64,000 bases of DNA from Lysinibacillus alkalisoli (GTDB taxonomy: Bacteria; Bacillota; Bacilli; Bacillales_A; Planococcaceae), in the NCBI RefSeq assembly GCF_014643595.1, contig NZ_BMJT01000001.1:310001-374000 (forward strand). Direction: 5' to 3'. This document shows, piece by piece, positions 53,435-62,229 of this stretch. Each line of letters starts with the position of its first letter. The stretch's first letter is position 1. A program made the position numbers and the translations under genes. A model generated the notes under the pieces. The model worked only from the letters and a program-made list of their open reading frames with translations, did not search any database and had not been told where the DNA came from.

Positions 53435-54448
53435 ATGATGAATAATCGTGAATTTGATCGCGTATTATATTTTTTAGAACTCGTATCAGATGTAACGTTA
53501 AACTTTAGGGAGCAAGTACAACAAGCATTAAAACAAGTTTGGGGCTATCAACATAGTGTATTTTGGTTTACTAAAGACGATGGTGAAACATTTAATCCTC
53601 AACTTTTAGGAATTTCAGATCATATAATATCAGAATATTTCGATTTTTATATTACGCATGATTTTTTACACCCTACACGTTATATTCATGAAAATAGTGA
53701 TGTTCCTTCTGTTTTAGCATCCTACCATGTATTGAGTTTGGATGAATTAAAGCGCAGTATCTATTATCAAGAATTTATGCGCAAACACTGCTATATAGAT
53801 GAGATGGCAGTTAATTTTAGTTACAACAACAAAATCATTGCCACTTTAGGCATTTTAAAACAACAGGGTGAGCTACCATTTAACGAACAAGATGTGTGGC
53901 GTTTCCAATCCATTAGTAAAATTATCGAAAAGAAAATGATGCATTATTTTACGATTAGGGAAATGATTGATGAAAAGCAGCTAATTCGTAATAAGCTAGC
54001 TATTGCTGAGGATGGGTATATTTTATTAGATACAGCTTGTAATGTTTTATATGAAAATCCAGTCGCACAGCAAGTATTACAACAACAAGGAATCAAGGCA
54101 TGGCTTCCTGCACAAATCCACAATGAGCGATTTATTTGGTCAAATGATGGGCAACAATATGTATTTTCTACTACAAAGAGAGATCATAAATTTGATGGTT
54201 TTTATACAACGCCAACGTACTTATTACGAGTACAAACAAATAATAGCTATATGAATAACTTACAGCGTTTGGGATTAACGAGTAGGGAAGAGGAGGTTTG
54301 TGCATTACTATTAGAAGGGTTAAGTTATGCTGAGATGAGCACTACATTATTTATCACAGTGAATACTATCAAACATCATGTGAAAAATATTTATCAAAAA
54401 GCAAAAGTAACTAAAGTTGGTGAACTACGAAGATTGTTGTTTACCTAG
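53435..54448 (+). CDS. LuxR-type HTH regulator with N-terminal sensory domain
   Basis: A 337-residue regulator with a C-terminal LuxR HTH (about 275-337: LGLTSREEEVCALLLEGLSY and VNTIKHHVKNIYQKAKV). The N-terminal 200 residues look like a GAF/PAS-type sensing module. It lacks a receiver Asp, so it is not a two-component output. The start is ATG 53435, with GGAGG 12 bp upstream; the adjacent ATG 53438 is equally possible. It is divergent from the amidase gene, its most likely target. Ligand unknown. Confidence 0.85.
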   Translation: MMNNREFDRVLYFLELVSDVTLNFREQVQQALKQVWGYQHSVFWFTKDDGETFNPQLLGISDHIISEYFDFYITHDFLHPTRYIHENSDVPSVLASYHVLSLDELKRSIYYQEFMRKHCYIDEMAVNFSYNNKIIATLGILKQQGELPFNEQDVWRFQSISKIIEKKMMHYFTIREMIDEKQLIRNKLAIAEDGYILLDTACNVLYENPVAQQVLQQQGIKAWLPAQIHNERFIWSNDGQQYVFSTTKRDHKFDGFYTTPTYLLRVQTNNSYMNNLQRLGLTSREEEVCALLLEGLSYAEMSTTLFITVNTIKHHVKNIYQKAKVTKVGELRRLLFT

Positions 54449-54466
54449 GTGGTCATTGACAGAAGG

Positions 54467-54496
54467 AGTATGAATAAAATCGATTTTATTCATACT
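54467..54496. repeat. 30-bp perfect palindrome between convergent regulator genes
   Basis: Starts AGTATGAATAAAAT and is fully self-complementary, with no loop bases (centre CG). It could form a cruciform or a bidirectional hairpin terminator for the LuxR and XRE genes, but the usual T-run is absent. Confidence 0.75.
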
Positions 54497-54541
54497 ATTG
54501 AAAGTTTATTAGTTAAGAGTAGTATAGCAAGGATAAGGTGA

Positions 54542-55093
54542 TTAGCTATAATACAAGATTACATTCATTTGAATAAGGTCATCTCCGACATTTTTATAGC
54601 TGTGTGTTTGATTAGCATTAAAGCGAATACTATCACTAGCGGTCAGTACATGTGTTTCATCGCCAATGGTTAATGCAAGGGTACCTTGAAAAACGGTAAT
54701 GAATTCAATTGTACCTATTTGATGAGGATCGGCTTGATGATAAGCATATTGCGCCATATGAATGGTGTAGACCTCAAAGCTTTGCTCGGGTGTGGTAGGA
54801 AAGTGTAGAAATGCTTCGTATCTTCCTTCATCTGCTAAAATACTTGGACAATCGGTTTGTCGAATTAATTCAACAGCATGACTCGGCATATTAACTAAAG
54901 CAGTGAAGCTTACCTTAAGACCGTCAGCAATTTTCCAAAGGGTTGTAATAGTAGGGCTAGATTCACCTCGTTCAATTTGCCCAAGCATTGTTTTACTTAC
55001 ACCTGTAATTTCAGCAAGTTTCTCTAATGTAAGTTTGCGAGTTTCGCGCAGAGACTTTAAATTATAAGCAAGTGCGAGTTGAATTTTCTCCAT
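54542..55093 (-). CDS. XRE-HTH/cupin transcriptional regulator
   Basis: A 183-residue protein with an N-terminal Cro/C1-type HTH (about 8-62: LTLEKLAEITGVSKTMLGQIERG) and a C-terminal cupin barrel (110-180). Start at ATG 55093, preceded by AAGGGAGG, rather than an in-frame ATG at 55129. Proteins of this layout usually sense small metabolites (amino acids, polyamines, sulfur compounds). No adjacent target gene on the same strand is evident. The 325-bp upstream gap may hold its operator. Confidence 0.88.
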   Translation of the reverse strand: MEKIQLALAYNLKSLRETRKLTLEKLAEITGVSKTMLGQIERGESSPTITTLWKIADGLKVSFTALVNMPSHAVELIRQTDCPSILADEGRYEAFLHFPTTPEQSFEVYTIHMAQYAYHQADPHQIGTIEFITVFQGTLALTIGDETHVLTASDSIRFNANQTHSYKNVGDDLIQMNVILYYS

Positions 55094-55418
55094 GTAAAAA
55101 CCTCCCTTAATATGTGTAATATACGTCATACGATTTTTAAGTTCAAACGATAAACGTTATAACGTCTATGTAAAATGAGTAGTAATTTTTACTTAAATGT
55201 CGTTTAAACATAAATAGGTTACGGTAATTTGTCCTTTATGTAAGGACAATATAATGGTTAGCTATCATGACATGTTTTGCCCATTATTTTAGTAAAATAT
55301 CTGCTTATCATGACGATGTACTGCATTCCATATGCCATTATATTGTTAATACGCATTTAGGTTGTCAGAAAATTATGTTAAAATGAAGGGAGATTAGGTA
55401 GCGAGGGAGTGTGCATAG
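55094..55418. other. Divergent promoter region between XRE-cupin and cobalamin adenosyltransferase genes
   Basis: 325 bases without a gene; AT-rich. It holds the promoters of both neighbours. I did not recognise a riboswitch or a clear operator. A weak partial repeat (ACGATAAACGTTATAACG) lies near 55150. Confidence 0.5.
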
Positions 55419-55976
55419 ATGAAGCTCTATACAAAAACAGGTGATAAGGGAAAAACAGCATTAATAGGCGGACGTGTAGAAAAAGATGATTTACGTGTAG
55501 AAACATACGGCACTGTAGACGAATTAAATGCTTTTGTAGGTGTAGCGATTACAGAGTTACAGGAAGGGTGCCAAGATATCAGTAAAGATTTAACTATTAT
55601 TCAGCATGAGTTGTTTGATTGTGGCGGTGATTTAGCCAATGTGATGAAAGAACGACAATATAAATTAACAGAAGATTCTATTGCGTATTTAGAGACACGT
55701 ATTGATCAGTTGACGGCAGAGGCACCTCCGCTTCAAAAGTTTATATTGCCTGGTGGTACTAAAGGAGCTGCAGCACTTCACGTGGCGCGTACAGTAACAA
55801 GAAGGGCAGAACGACAAATGGTGACATTAGTAAGAGAAGTTGAAGATGTGCCTACTCTGATTCAAGTGTATTTGAATCGATTATCCGATTATTTTTTTGC
55901 AGCAGCTCGTGTAATCAATTATCGTGCTCATGTATCAGATGTGGAGTACGAACGAGGTGGCCAAGTGTTTAAATAA
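55419..55976 (+). CDS. Cob(I)alamin adenosyltransferase, PduO/YvqK type
   Basis: ATP:cob(I)alamin adenosyltransferase making adenosylcobalamin. The 185-residue protein has the PduO signature TKTGDKGKT at residues 5-13 and VARTVTRRAERQMV with the ATP-binding Arg pair. The C-terminal NRLSDYFFAAAR is also present. It stands alone, about 3 kb before the cobalamin riboswitch locus. It supports the view that this organism uses B12 but cannot by itself say whether B12 is made or imported. Confidence 0.93.
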   Translation: MKLYTKTGDKGKTALIGGRVEKDDLRVETYGTVDELNAFVGVAITELQEGCQDISKDLTIIQHELFDCGGDLANVMKERQYKLTEDSIAYLETRIDQLTAEAPPLQKFILPGGTKGAAALHVARTVTRRAERQMVTLVREVEDVPTLIQVYLNRLSDYFFAAARVINYRAHVSDVEYERGGQVFK

Positions 55977-56111
55977 TGCACTTGGCAATGTTACTCAGTA
56001 AAAAAAGAACTATCAATTTGACAGATATCAAGTATAATGGAGAAAATAACAGCATAAGTACGAAGTGTTGAAAAATAAAAAATCGTCATTATTTTTTGAA
56101 TACTAGTTGAC

Positions 56112-56125
56112 TGAATGCTCATTCA
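56112..56125. promoter_or_regulatory. Candidate FadR-like (TetR) operator upstream of fadF
   Basis: TGAATG-CT-CATTCA palindrome 83 bp before fadF. In B. subtilis fadF is in the FadR regulon, whose box uses TGAATGA/TCATTCA arms. Here the arms are closer together, so the match is partial. Confidence 0.45.
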
Positions 56126-56207
56126 TAACTAAAATAGAAGTACACAAAGATACATGATGGTATGTTACTCATAATTTTGGGGGAATTATTGTTAAGGGGG
56201 AGACATT

Positions 56208-58379
56208 ATGAATTCACTATTGATTGCAAACTGGGTGCTATTTGGCATTGTTGTTGTATATGGTGTAGGTTTATTTTTATACTTACTAAAAACACGTTAT
56301 CAGTTTGTGAAACTGGGGAAGAAAGTCGAGTTTGACCAAAATGTCAAAGAACGATTAGGTAGTATTATTGAAAACGTCTTTGGACAAAAGAAGCTATTAA
56401 AAGATAAGAAGAGTGGTATTATACACGTATTTTTCTTTTATGGCTTCTTATTAGTACAATTAGGTGCTATTGATTTAATTTGGAAAGGTTTAAAGCCAGG
56501 TTCACATTTGCCTTTAGGCGGTTTATATGAATTCTTCACCTTTTCACAAGAATTAGTTGTATTTATGATATTAGTAGCAGTAATTTGGGCATTCTATCGT
56601 CGTTACGTAGAGAAGTTGGTGCGTTTAAAACGTGGTTGGAAGAATGGACTAGTATTGATCTTTATCGGTGGATTAATGGTATCAACATTAATCGCTAACG
56701 GTATGAATATGATATGGCAAGGACATGAGCCAGGTTTATTTGAACCAATGGCATCTGTTATTGCATTAGCATTTGGCTTTTTACCAGCATCAGCCACAGC
56801 AACAATTTTCTTTGTAATGTGGTGGCTTCATTTATTAATTTTATTAACATTCCTTGTATATGTACCACAATCTAAACACTTCCACTTAATTGCTGGGCCA
56901 GCAAACGTGTTTTTCAACCGTTTAGACCGCGTAGGTACATTACAACCTATCGATTTTTCTGCTTTAGAAGAAATGGACGATGATGCAGAAGAAATGCCTG
57001 CGATTGGAGTTGGCAAAATTCAAGACTTTAATCAAAAGCAGCTCATTGATTTATATGCATGTGTAGAGTGTGGGCGTTGTACGAATATGTGCCCAGCAAC
57101 AGGCACAGGTAAAATGTTATCACCTATGGATTTAATCGTTAAATTACGAGACCACCTTACAAATACAGGAGCAGTGGAAACTAAACAGAAGCCATGGGTA
57201 CCATTTACAGCGTTTAAAAATACAAAAGGCAATCAGTTAGCAATAGCAGCTGGTGCAGAGGGCGCTTCAATTGACGATATTTATAGCCCATCATTAATTG
57301 GTGATGTGATTACAGAAGAAGAGATTTGGGCTTGTACGACTTGTCGTAACTGTGAAGACCAATGTCCTGTAATGAATGAACATGTGGATAAAATCATTGA
57401 TTTACGTCGTTATTTAACAATGACGGAAGGTAAAGTAAATCCTGACGCACAACGTGCAATGACAAATATTGAGCGTCAAGGTAACCCTTGGGGATTAAAC
57501 CGTAAAGAAAAAGAAAATTGGCGTGACCTTGACCCAACCGTATCTGTGCCTACTATTAAAGAGTTTAAGAAAACAGGCGAAGAAATGGAGTACTTATTCT
57601 GGGTAGGCTCAATGGGCGCATTCGATAGCCGCTCTCAAAAGATTGCTTTAGACTTTGCACGTCTTTTAAATGCAGCAGGTGTTAAGTTTGCCATCTTAGG
57701 TAATAAAGAAAAGAACTCTGGTGATACACCGCGTCGTTTAGGTAACGAATTTTTATTCCAAGAGTTAGCCAATGCTAATATTAGTGAGTTTGAGAAAAAT
57801 GATGTGACAAAAATTGTTACGATTGACCCGCATGCCTACAATATCTTTAAAAATGAATATAAAGATTTTGGCTGGGAGGGTGAAGTGTACCATCATACAG
57901 AAGTATTAAATCAGTTGATTACAGATGGTAAACTAGCATTAAATTATGAAGTGGATGAAACCATCGTCTTCCATGATTCATGTTACTTAGGACGTTATAA
58001 TGAAGTATATGATCCACCACGTGAAATTTTACGCGGCATCCCAGGTGTAAAACTCGTGGAGATGGAGCGTAATCGTGATACGGGTATGTGTTGTGGTGCT
58101 GGTGGCGGTCTCATGTGGATGGAAGAGCATGTAGGTAATCGTATTAACGTGGCTCGAACAGAGCAAGCCTTAGCAACAGATGCTTCTGTTATCTCCTCAG
58201 GTTGTCCGTACTGTTTAACCATGTTATCAGATGGAACAAAAGCTAAAGAAGTAGAAGATCAAGTAGGCACATATGATGTAGCTGAATTATTAGCTCGTTC
58301 CGTTTTTGGTACAAAAACGGTAGCAGAAGCAACACAAGCGGAAGACGAAGAAACAGACGAAGAGCCATTAGTAAACTAA
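56208..58379 (+). CDS. fadF: FadF-like Fe-S heterodisulfide-reductase-type oxidoreductase
   Basis: A 723-residue membrane-associated electron carrier. The N-terminal NarI-like membrane domain has about six helices (residues 1-230). Two [4Fe-4S] motifs follow, CVECGRCTNMCP (285-296) and CTTCRNCEDQCP (376-387). CCG-type cysteine-rich domains carry HDSCYLGRYN and GMCCGAGGG plus SGCPYC. The acidic tail (DEETDEEPLVN) is unusual but harmless. It matches B. subtilis FadF (YwjF), thought to pass electrons from acyl-CoA dehydrogenases/ETF to the quinone pool, and two acyl-CoA dehydrogenase operons lie in this window. It is monocistronic, with a terminator. Confidence 0.92.
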   Translation: MNSLLIANWVLFGIVVVYGVGLFLYLLKTRYQFVKLGKKVEFDQNVKERLGSIIENVFGQKKLLKDKKSGIIHVFFFYGFLLVQLGAIDLIWKGLKPGSHLPLGGLYEFFTFSQELVVFMILVAVIWAFYRRYVEKLVRLKRGWKNGLVLIFIGGLMVSTLIANGMNMIWQGHEPGLFEPMASVIALAFGFLPASATATIFFVMWWLHLLILLTFLVYVPQSKHFHLIAGPANVFFNRLDRVGTLQPIDFSALEEMDDDAEEMPAIGVGKIQDFNQKQLIDLYACVECGRCTNMCPATGTGKMLSPMDLIVKLRDHLTNTGAVETKQKPWVPFTAFKNTKGNQLAIAAGAEGASIDDIYSPSLIGDVITEEEIWACTTCRNCEDQCPVMNEHVDKIIDLRRYLTMTEGKVNPDAQRAMTNIERQGNPWGLNRKEKENWRDLDPTVSVPTIKEFKKTGEEMEYLFWVGSMGAFDSRSQKIALDFARLLNAAGVKFAILGNKEKNSGDTPRRLGNEFLFQELANANISEFEKNDVTKIVTIDPHAYNIFKNEYKDFGWEGEVYHHTEVLNQLITDGKLALNYEVDETIVFHDSCYLGRYNEVYDPPREILRGIPGVKLVEMERNRDTGMCCGAGGGLMWMEEHVGNRINVARTEQALATDASVISSGCPYCLTMLSDGTKAKEVEDQVGTYDVAELLARSVFGTKTVAEATQAEDEETDEEPLVN

Positions 58380-58391
58380 AAATATATGAAC

Positions 58392-58445
58392 AAACCGAAC
58401 TATCCTAGTTATTTACAAATTAATACGGGAGATAGTTCGGTTTTT
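58392..58445 (+). terminator. Terminator of fadF
   Basis: 13-bp perfect outer stem AAACCGAACTATC (58392-58404) / GATAGTTCGGTTT (58431-58443), long inner loop, then T-run. Confidence 0.82.
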
Positions 58446-58671
58446 CTATTAATTGACAATACAAGTGCTAGGACTAATGATGCTTTTTAGCGAAAATAAA
58501 ATTATAAAATAAATCGAATGTGAGTAAAAAAGTATTATTTATTACAAATAACCATTAAAAAATCAAATTGTCCAATTTCTAGCTGTTTAAATTATTTGAA
58601 AATTCGACTACAAAATTAGAAATCTTATGATATAGTTGTTAATAATATTAAATAGTTACATAGATTTGCAG
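58446..58671. other. AT-rich promoter region of the B12 operon
   Basis: About 225 bases with no gene between the fadF terminator and the riboswitch aptamer. The promoter of the B12-responsive operon must be here, but I could not assign a unique -35/-10 pair. Confidence 0.4.
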
Positions 58672-58825
58672 TAAATAGATGCCTTTTTAGGCTTAATAGG
58701 GAATATGGTGAAAATCCATAGCTGTTTCCGCAACTGTAAGTACAGACGAAATGAACATATACCACTGTGTGATACGGGAAGGGTTCAAAGTAGGTTGAGT
58801 ACAAGTCAGGAGACCTGTCTATTTA
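58672..58825 (+). ncRNA. Cobalamin riboswitch aptamer
   Basis: The conserved B12-box elements appear in order. P1 strands are TAAATAGA (58672-58679) and TCTATTTA (58818-58825). These are followed by TAATAGGGAA, the ATGGTGAAAATCCATAGCTG hairpin, the core CCGCAACTGTAAG, CCACTG and CGGGAAGG. The 3' B12 box is AAGTCAGGAGACCTGTC, next to the P1 closing strand. This is essentially the consensus. It should bind a cobalamin and repress or terminate the downstream operon. Confidence 0.95.
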
Positions 58826-58913
58826 TGATCGTATCTAATCTCTTCGGAAATTGAGGGAATATGCGGCAAGTATCATATTTTTTTGGCCTTTAATCGCCTA
58901 AATATGTTATTAC

Positions 58914-58948
58914 AGCCTACTTCATACAATTGCTGAAGTAGGCTTTTT
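58914..58948 (+). terminator. Intrinsic terminator of the cobalamin riboswitch expression platform
   Basis: 11-bp perfect stem AGCCTACTTCA (58914-58924) / TGAAGTAGGCT (58934-58944) followed by T5, 27 bp before the operon's first gene. The left arm contains CCTACTT, complementary to AAGTAGG inside the aptamer, which gives a plausible antiterminator pairing. Confidence 0.85.
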
Positions 58949-58980
58949 GGTGTTTATACAATAAAAGGGAGGAAATGATG

Positions 58981-61900
58981 ATGAAGTTTACGCAAAAGTG
59001 GGTGTCGTTCGCATTTATTTTACTATTGATTATTGTATGGTTCCCACAGCAAAGTTTAGCTGCAGCTTATGATCACGAACATGGGCATGAAACATTAGAT
59101 GTTCGATTTTGGAATAATGAAGCTCCGGATATCGGCTTTTATATTAATGCATCCGCAAGATATATTTTGGAAACGGTTGACCGACCACAAGTGGGTTCAA
59201 CATTTGGAGATTGGTCAGTGATGGATTTATTACGCGCGAAATATACAGGTTATGACTATATTAATCATATTCCTGGGCGATATTTTTCCGATTACATCAC
59301 ACATGTTGAACAGTATGTCAAAGACAAGAAAGGTGTACTTGATATAGCGAAGTCAACCGAATGGTCACGTTTAATGCTAGCGCTCAGTGCTATAGGGCAT
59401 GATGTGCATAATGTTGGCGGTTATAATTTCCCTTCGTATTTATCACAGTCGCATAAATTCTCTTACCGTCAAGGAATTAATGGTCCTATTTGGGAATTAA
59501 TTGCTATGAATACAGGTAATTATCAATTTGATGTACCAACTACTGAAGACAGCAATACAGCTGGAAAGATGATTGATTACATCTTAAAAAGAGAAGTTGA
59601 AAATGGTGGGTGGACATTATTTGGTAATAAAGCTGACCCCGATATTACAGGCATGGCATTACAAGCTTTAGCGCCCTACTATTTAGATAAGTCAAAGTTT
59701 ACACAAGCAGGTACAAAACATAGTCATGTGGAATTAAAAGCATCTGTTGAACGAGCGCTCAGTAAAATGGCAGATATACAACATGTGAATGGAAGTTATG
59801 AAGCATGGGGGAATGTGACTGCCGAGAGTACTGTGCAAGTTTTAGTAGCTGTTACAGCTTTACAAATGGACCCATTAGCGCCTTCAATCACGCTACCAAC
59901 CATTAATAAAACCATTTCTTTTGTAACATCGGGTGGTATTCATGACGGGGTTAAATCTAATAACATGATTGATGCCTTACTGAGTTTTTGGGCACCTAAT
60001 AGTGGTTCGTCAGCAGAAGTGGGCGGGTTTAAACACGTAACATCAGGCTATGATGGCGGTGGCGGTTCAGGTATAGGGGTTGATGCCATGGCCACAGACC
60101 AAGTGTTATATGGTTTGATTGCCTACGACCGTTTCAAAAAGGGGAAAAACGCGCTTTATAATATGACCGACATGATAAATGGCGAACATCAAAATATGTA
60201 TGCTAGTCAAGTTAATATTGAATTAAATGGTAATGTCATAATAGAAACAACAACAAAACACCAATCGCCTTACAGTACAGTCCATTTACCTGATCCTCCA
60301 GGTGTGATGAGTTGGAATACAAAGGCAGATGGTACAGGCGTACGTTATTATCCAAAAGATAAGCTTGTCGTACCTGAACATAGTATTACGCTATATGCGC
60401 AAAAATCAGGTGGTGCGAATGAGGTAGATACAAACAAAGTACAAGACGTGATCGCATTAATCAACACATTACCCGCTTCTACGCAGTTAAAACGTGAGCA
60501 TGCTACAGAAGTAGCAAGAGCGAGAGGTAACTATGACAAGCTAAATAGTGAAGAAAAGAAACGTATAACGAACTACAATACATTGGTTGCCATTGAGATT
60601 AAAATGAATCAAATCTTAAATCAATACGATGATGAGTTACGAGTAGATACATTGATTCGTACAATTAATGACTTATACCAAATACAACCGTTGACGATTG
60701 ATTATAAATTAGCAGTCGAGAATGCAAGGCGTGCCTATAATGCTTTGTCAGCTTCCGAACGTTTACAAATTACAAATTATAATAAGCTGCAAGAGTTAGA
60801 GGCAAAGATGGCTATTTTAATTGAGCTTGATAAAGAAGAACAAGATGATGCCATTAATAACGGTGGTGTGCCGCAACGCATGGCAGAAGAAGTAAAGAAA
60901 ATGATTCAACAGCTACCTACGTTAACACAACTCAAAAAAGACGATGCCCTAGAAGTAAAAAAAGCACGTCTTTACTATGATAGTTTATCAAGTGACCAAC
61001 AAAAGATAGTAACGAACATTAAAGACTTAGAGGCAGCAGAAAAACGCATTGATGAATTGATTAAGGCAGCATTAGACCAAGAAGAGTTTGAAGATGATAC
61101 CGATTTTGATGCGTATCATGAAATGGTATTAAAAGGTGATAAATTAACGATTACCTCAACTAAAAGTGCAGGTGCTTTCAAAATTGTATTGCCAGACAAA
61201 GTTTTGCAAACCGTAATGGACACTAAAGTAAAGCAAATAGAACTAAAAGATGAGCGTGGTGTCCAGTGGCTTATTGATAATAAAGTATTGCAAAAAGCGT
61301 TAAATCAAACAAGAGCAGAGAAATTACAACTTTACATTTCACAATATGATTATGACAGCAGTTTGTTTGAAGTGAAGCTAGCTACAATCCAAGGTAAAAA
61401 GGAGACACCGATTACATTACCAAATACATTTATTAAAATTACTATTCCATACACCTTTTTCGTTGATGGGCAACATGTAAATAAGTTAACACTCTTCCGA
61501 GAAGAAGGACGTGATATTAAAACAACACCTTACACGTCATCAAATAAACATATCATGATGCAACTACAGCGGGGAGGCATTTTCTGGTTTGGTAAAAAAG
61601 AAGCTACATTTTCTGATTTAGCGAACTTAGCTAATAGAGACGAGGTGCTTGCATTAGCAGAGCGTCAAATTATTAAAGGGCGTTTGGATGGCACGTTTGG
61701 CCCTTATGAAAATATTACCCGCGCTCAATTTGCAACGATGGTAGCAAGAGCATTGGGTGTTACACCACAGACAACGAAGAGCCCTTTTATGGATGTAAGG
61801 GGCAAAGCATTTGAACAAGATGTACAAGCTCTATATGAGGCAGGGATTATTCAAGGGGTGAATGCCACAACCTTTAATCCTCAAGGGAAGTTAACGAGAC

Positions 61901-62148
61901 AACAAGCGGCTGTAATGATGGCTCGTACTTTACGCTATGCCGATTTTAAGACAGAAACAATCTCACCCAATACGAATTTTAAAGATGTCAATCGTATTAG
62001 TGAGGCTGCCTTACGCGACATAGGTGTGCTCAATACGCTAGACATCATGTCAGGTAATGCCAATGGTTTTAACCCATCAGGGCATTTAACTCGTGCCCAA
62101 ATGGCTAAAATTTTAAAACGTACATTGGGCATTATAGAAATGCTATAA
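58981..62148 (+). CDS. SLH-anchored alpha/alpha-toroid surface protein under B12 riboswitch control
   Basis: A 1055-residue secreted protein (signal peptide ends near QQSLAA). Residues 35-395 form a terpenoid-cyclase/PPTase-type alpha/alpha toroid, the fold of intrinsic factor/transcobalamin. Repeated helices carry NGGWTLFGNKADPDITGMAL, GSYEAWGNVTAESTVQVLVA and DAMATDQVLYGLIAYDRF. A Flg_new-like beta segment follows (about 410-475; WNTKADGTGVRYYPKDKL). Three 65-residue helical repeats come next (483-698; for example ARGNYDKLNSEEKKRITNYN), then a beta domain (700-870) and three SLH domains (about 877-1055). Start is ATG 58981, third of three tandem ATGs, at proper distance from GGGAGG. I infer cell-wall-bound capture of corrinoid; no B12-binding residues could be verified. 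Confidence 0.85.
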   Translation: MKFTQKWVSFAFILLLIIVWFPQQSLAAAYDHEHGHETLDVRFWNNEAPDIGFYINASARYILETVDRPQVGSTFGDWSVMDLLRAKYTGYDYINHIPGRYFSDYITHVEQYVKDKKGVLDIAKSTEWSRLMLALSAIGHDVHNVGGYNFPSYLSQSHKFSYRQGINGPIWELIAMNTGNYQFDVPTTEDSNTAGKMIDYILKREVENGGWTLFGNKADPDITGMALQALAPYYLDKSKFTQAGTKHSHVELKASVERALSKMADIQHVNGSYEAWGNVTAESTVQVLVAVTALQMDPLAPSITLPTINKTISFVTSGGIHDGVKSNNMIDALLSFWAPNSGSSAEVGGFKHVTSGYDGGGGSGIGVDAMATDQVLYGLIAYDRFKKGKNALYNMTDMINGEHQNMYASQVNIELNGNVIIETTTKHQSPYSTVHLPDPPGVMSWNTKADGTGVRYYPKDKLVVPEHSITLYAQKSGGANEVDTNKVQDVIALINTLPASTQLKREHATEVARARGNYDKLNSEEKKRITNYNTLVAIEIKMNQILNQYDDELRVDTLIRTINDLYQIQPLTIDYKLAVENARRAYNALSASERLQITNYNKLQELEAKMAILIELDKEEQDDAINNGGVPQRMAEEVKKMIQQLPTLTQLKKDDALEVKKARLYYDSLSSDQQKIVTNIKDLEAAEKRIDELIKAALDQEEFEDDTDFDAYHEMVLKGDKLTITSTKSAGAFKIVLPDKVLQTVMDTKVKQIELKDERGVQWLIDNKVLQKALNQTRAEKLQLYISQYDYDSSLFEVKLATIQGKKETPITLPNTFIKITIPYTFFVDGQHVNKLTLFREEGRDIKTTPYTSSNKHIMMQLQRGGIFWFGKKEATFSDLANLANRDEVLALAERQIIKGRLDGTFGPYENITRAQFATMVARALGVTPQTTKSPFMDVRGKAFEQDVQALYEAGIIQGVNATTFNPQGKLTRQQAAVMMARTLRYADFKTETISPNTNFKDVNRISEAALRDIGVLNTLDIMSGNANGFNPSGHLTRAQMAKILKRTLGIIEML

Positions 62149-62229
62149 GTTTGTCATTCATAAAGGGGGGTGATAACACGTAAGGCAGCGCAATCAAAAC
62201 TTAATCACAATAGGGAGAGGAAGAAGAAT

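Noticed and set aside
58981-62148. Squalene-hopene cyclase or prenyltransferase enzyme
   Set aside because: The toroid lacks a DxDD-type catalytic motif, is secreted and SLH-anchored, and is driven by a cobalamin riboswitch.
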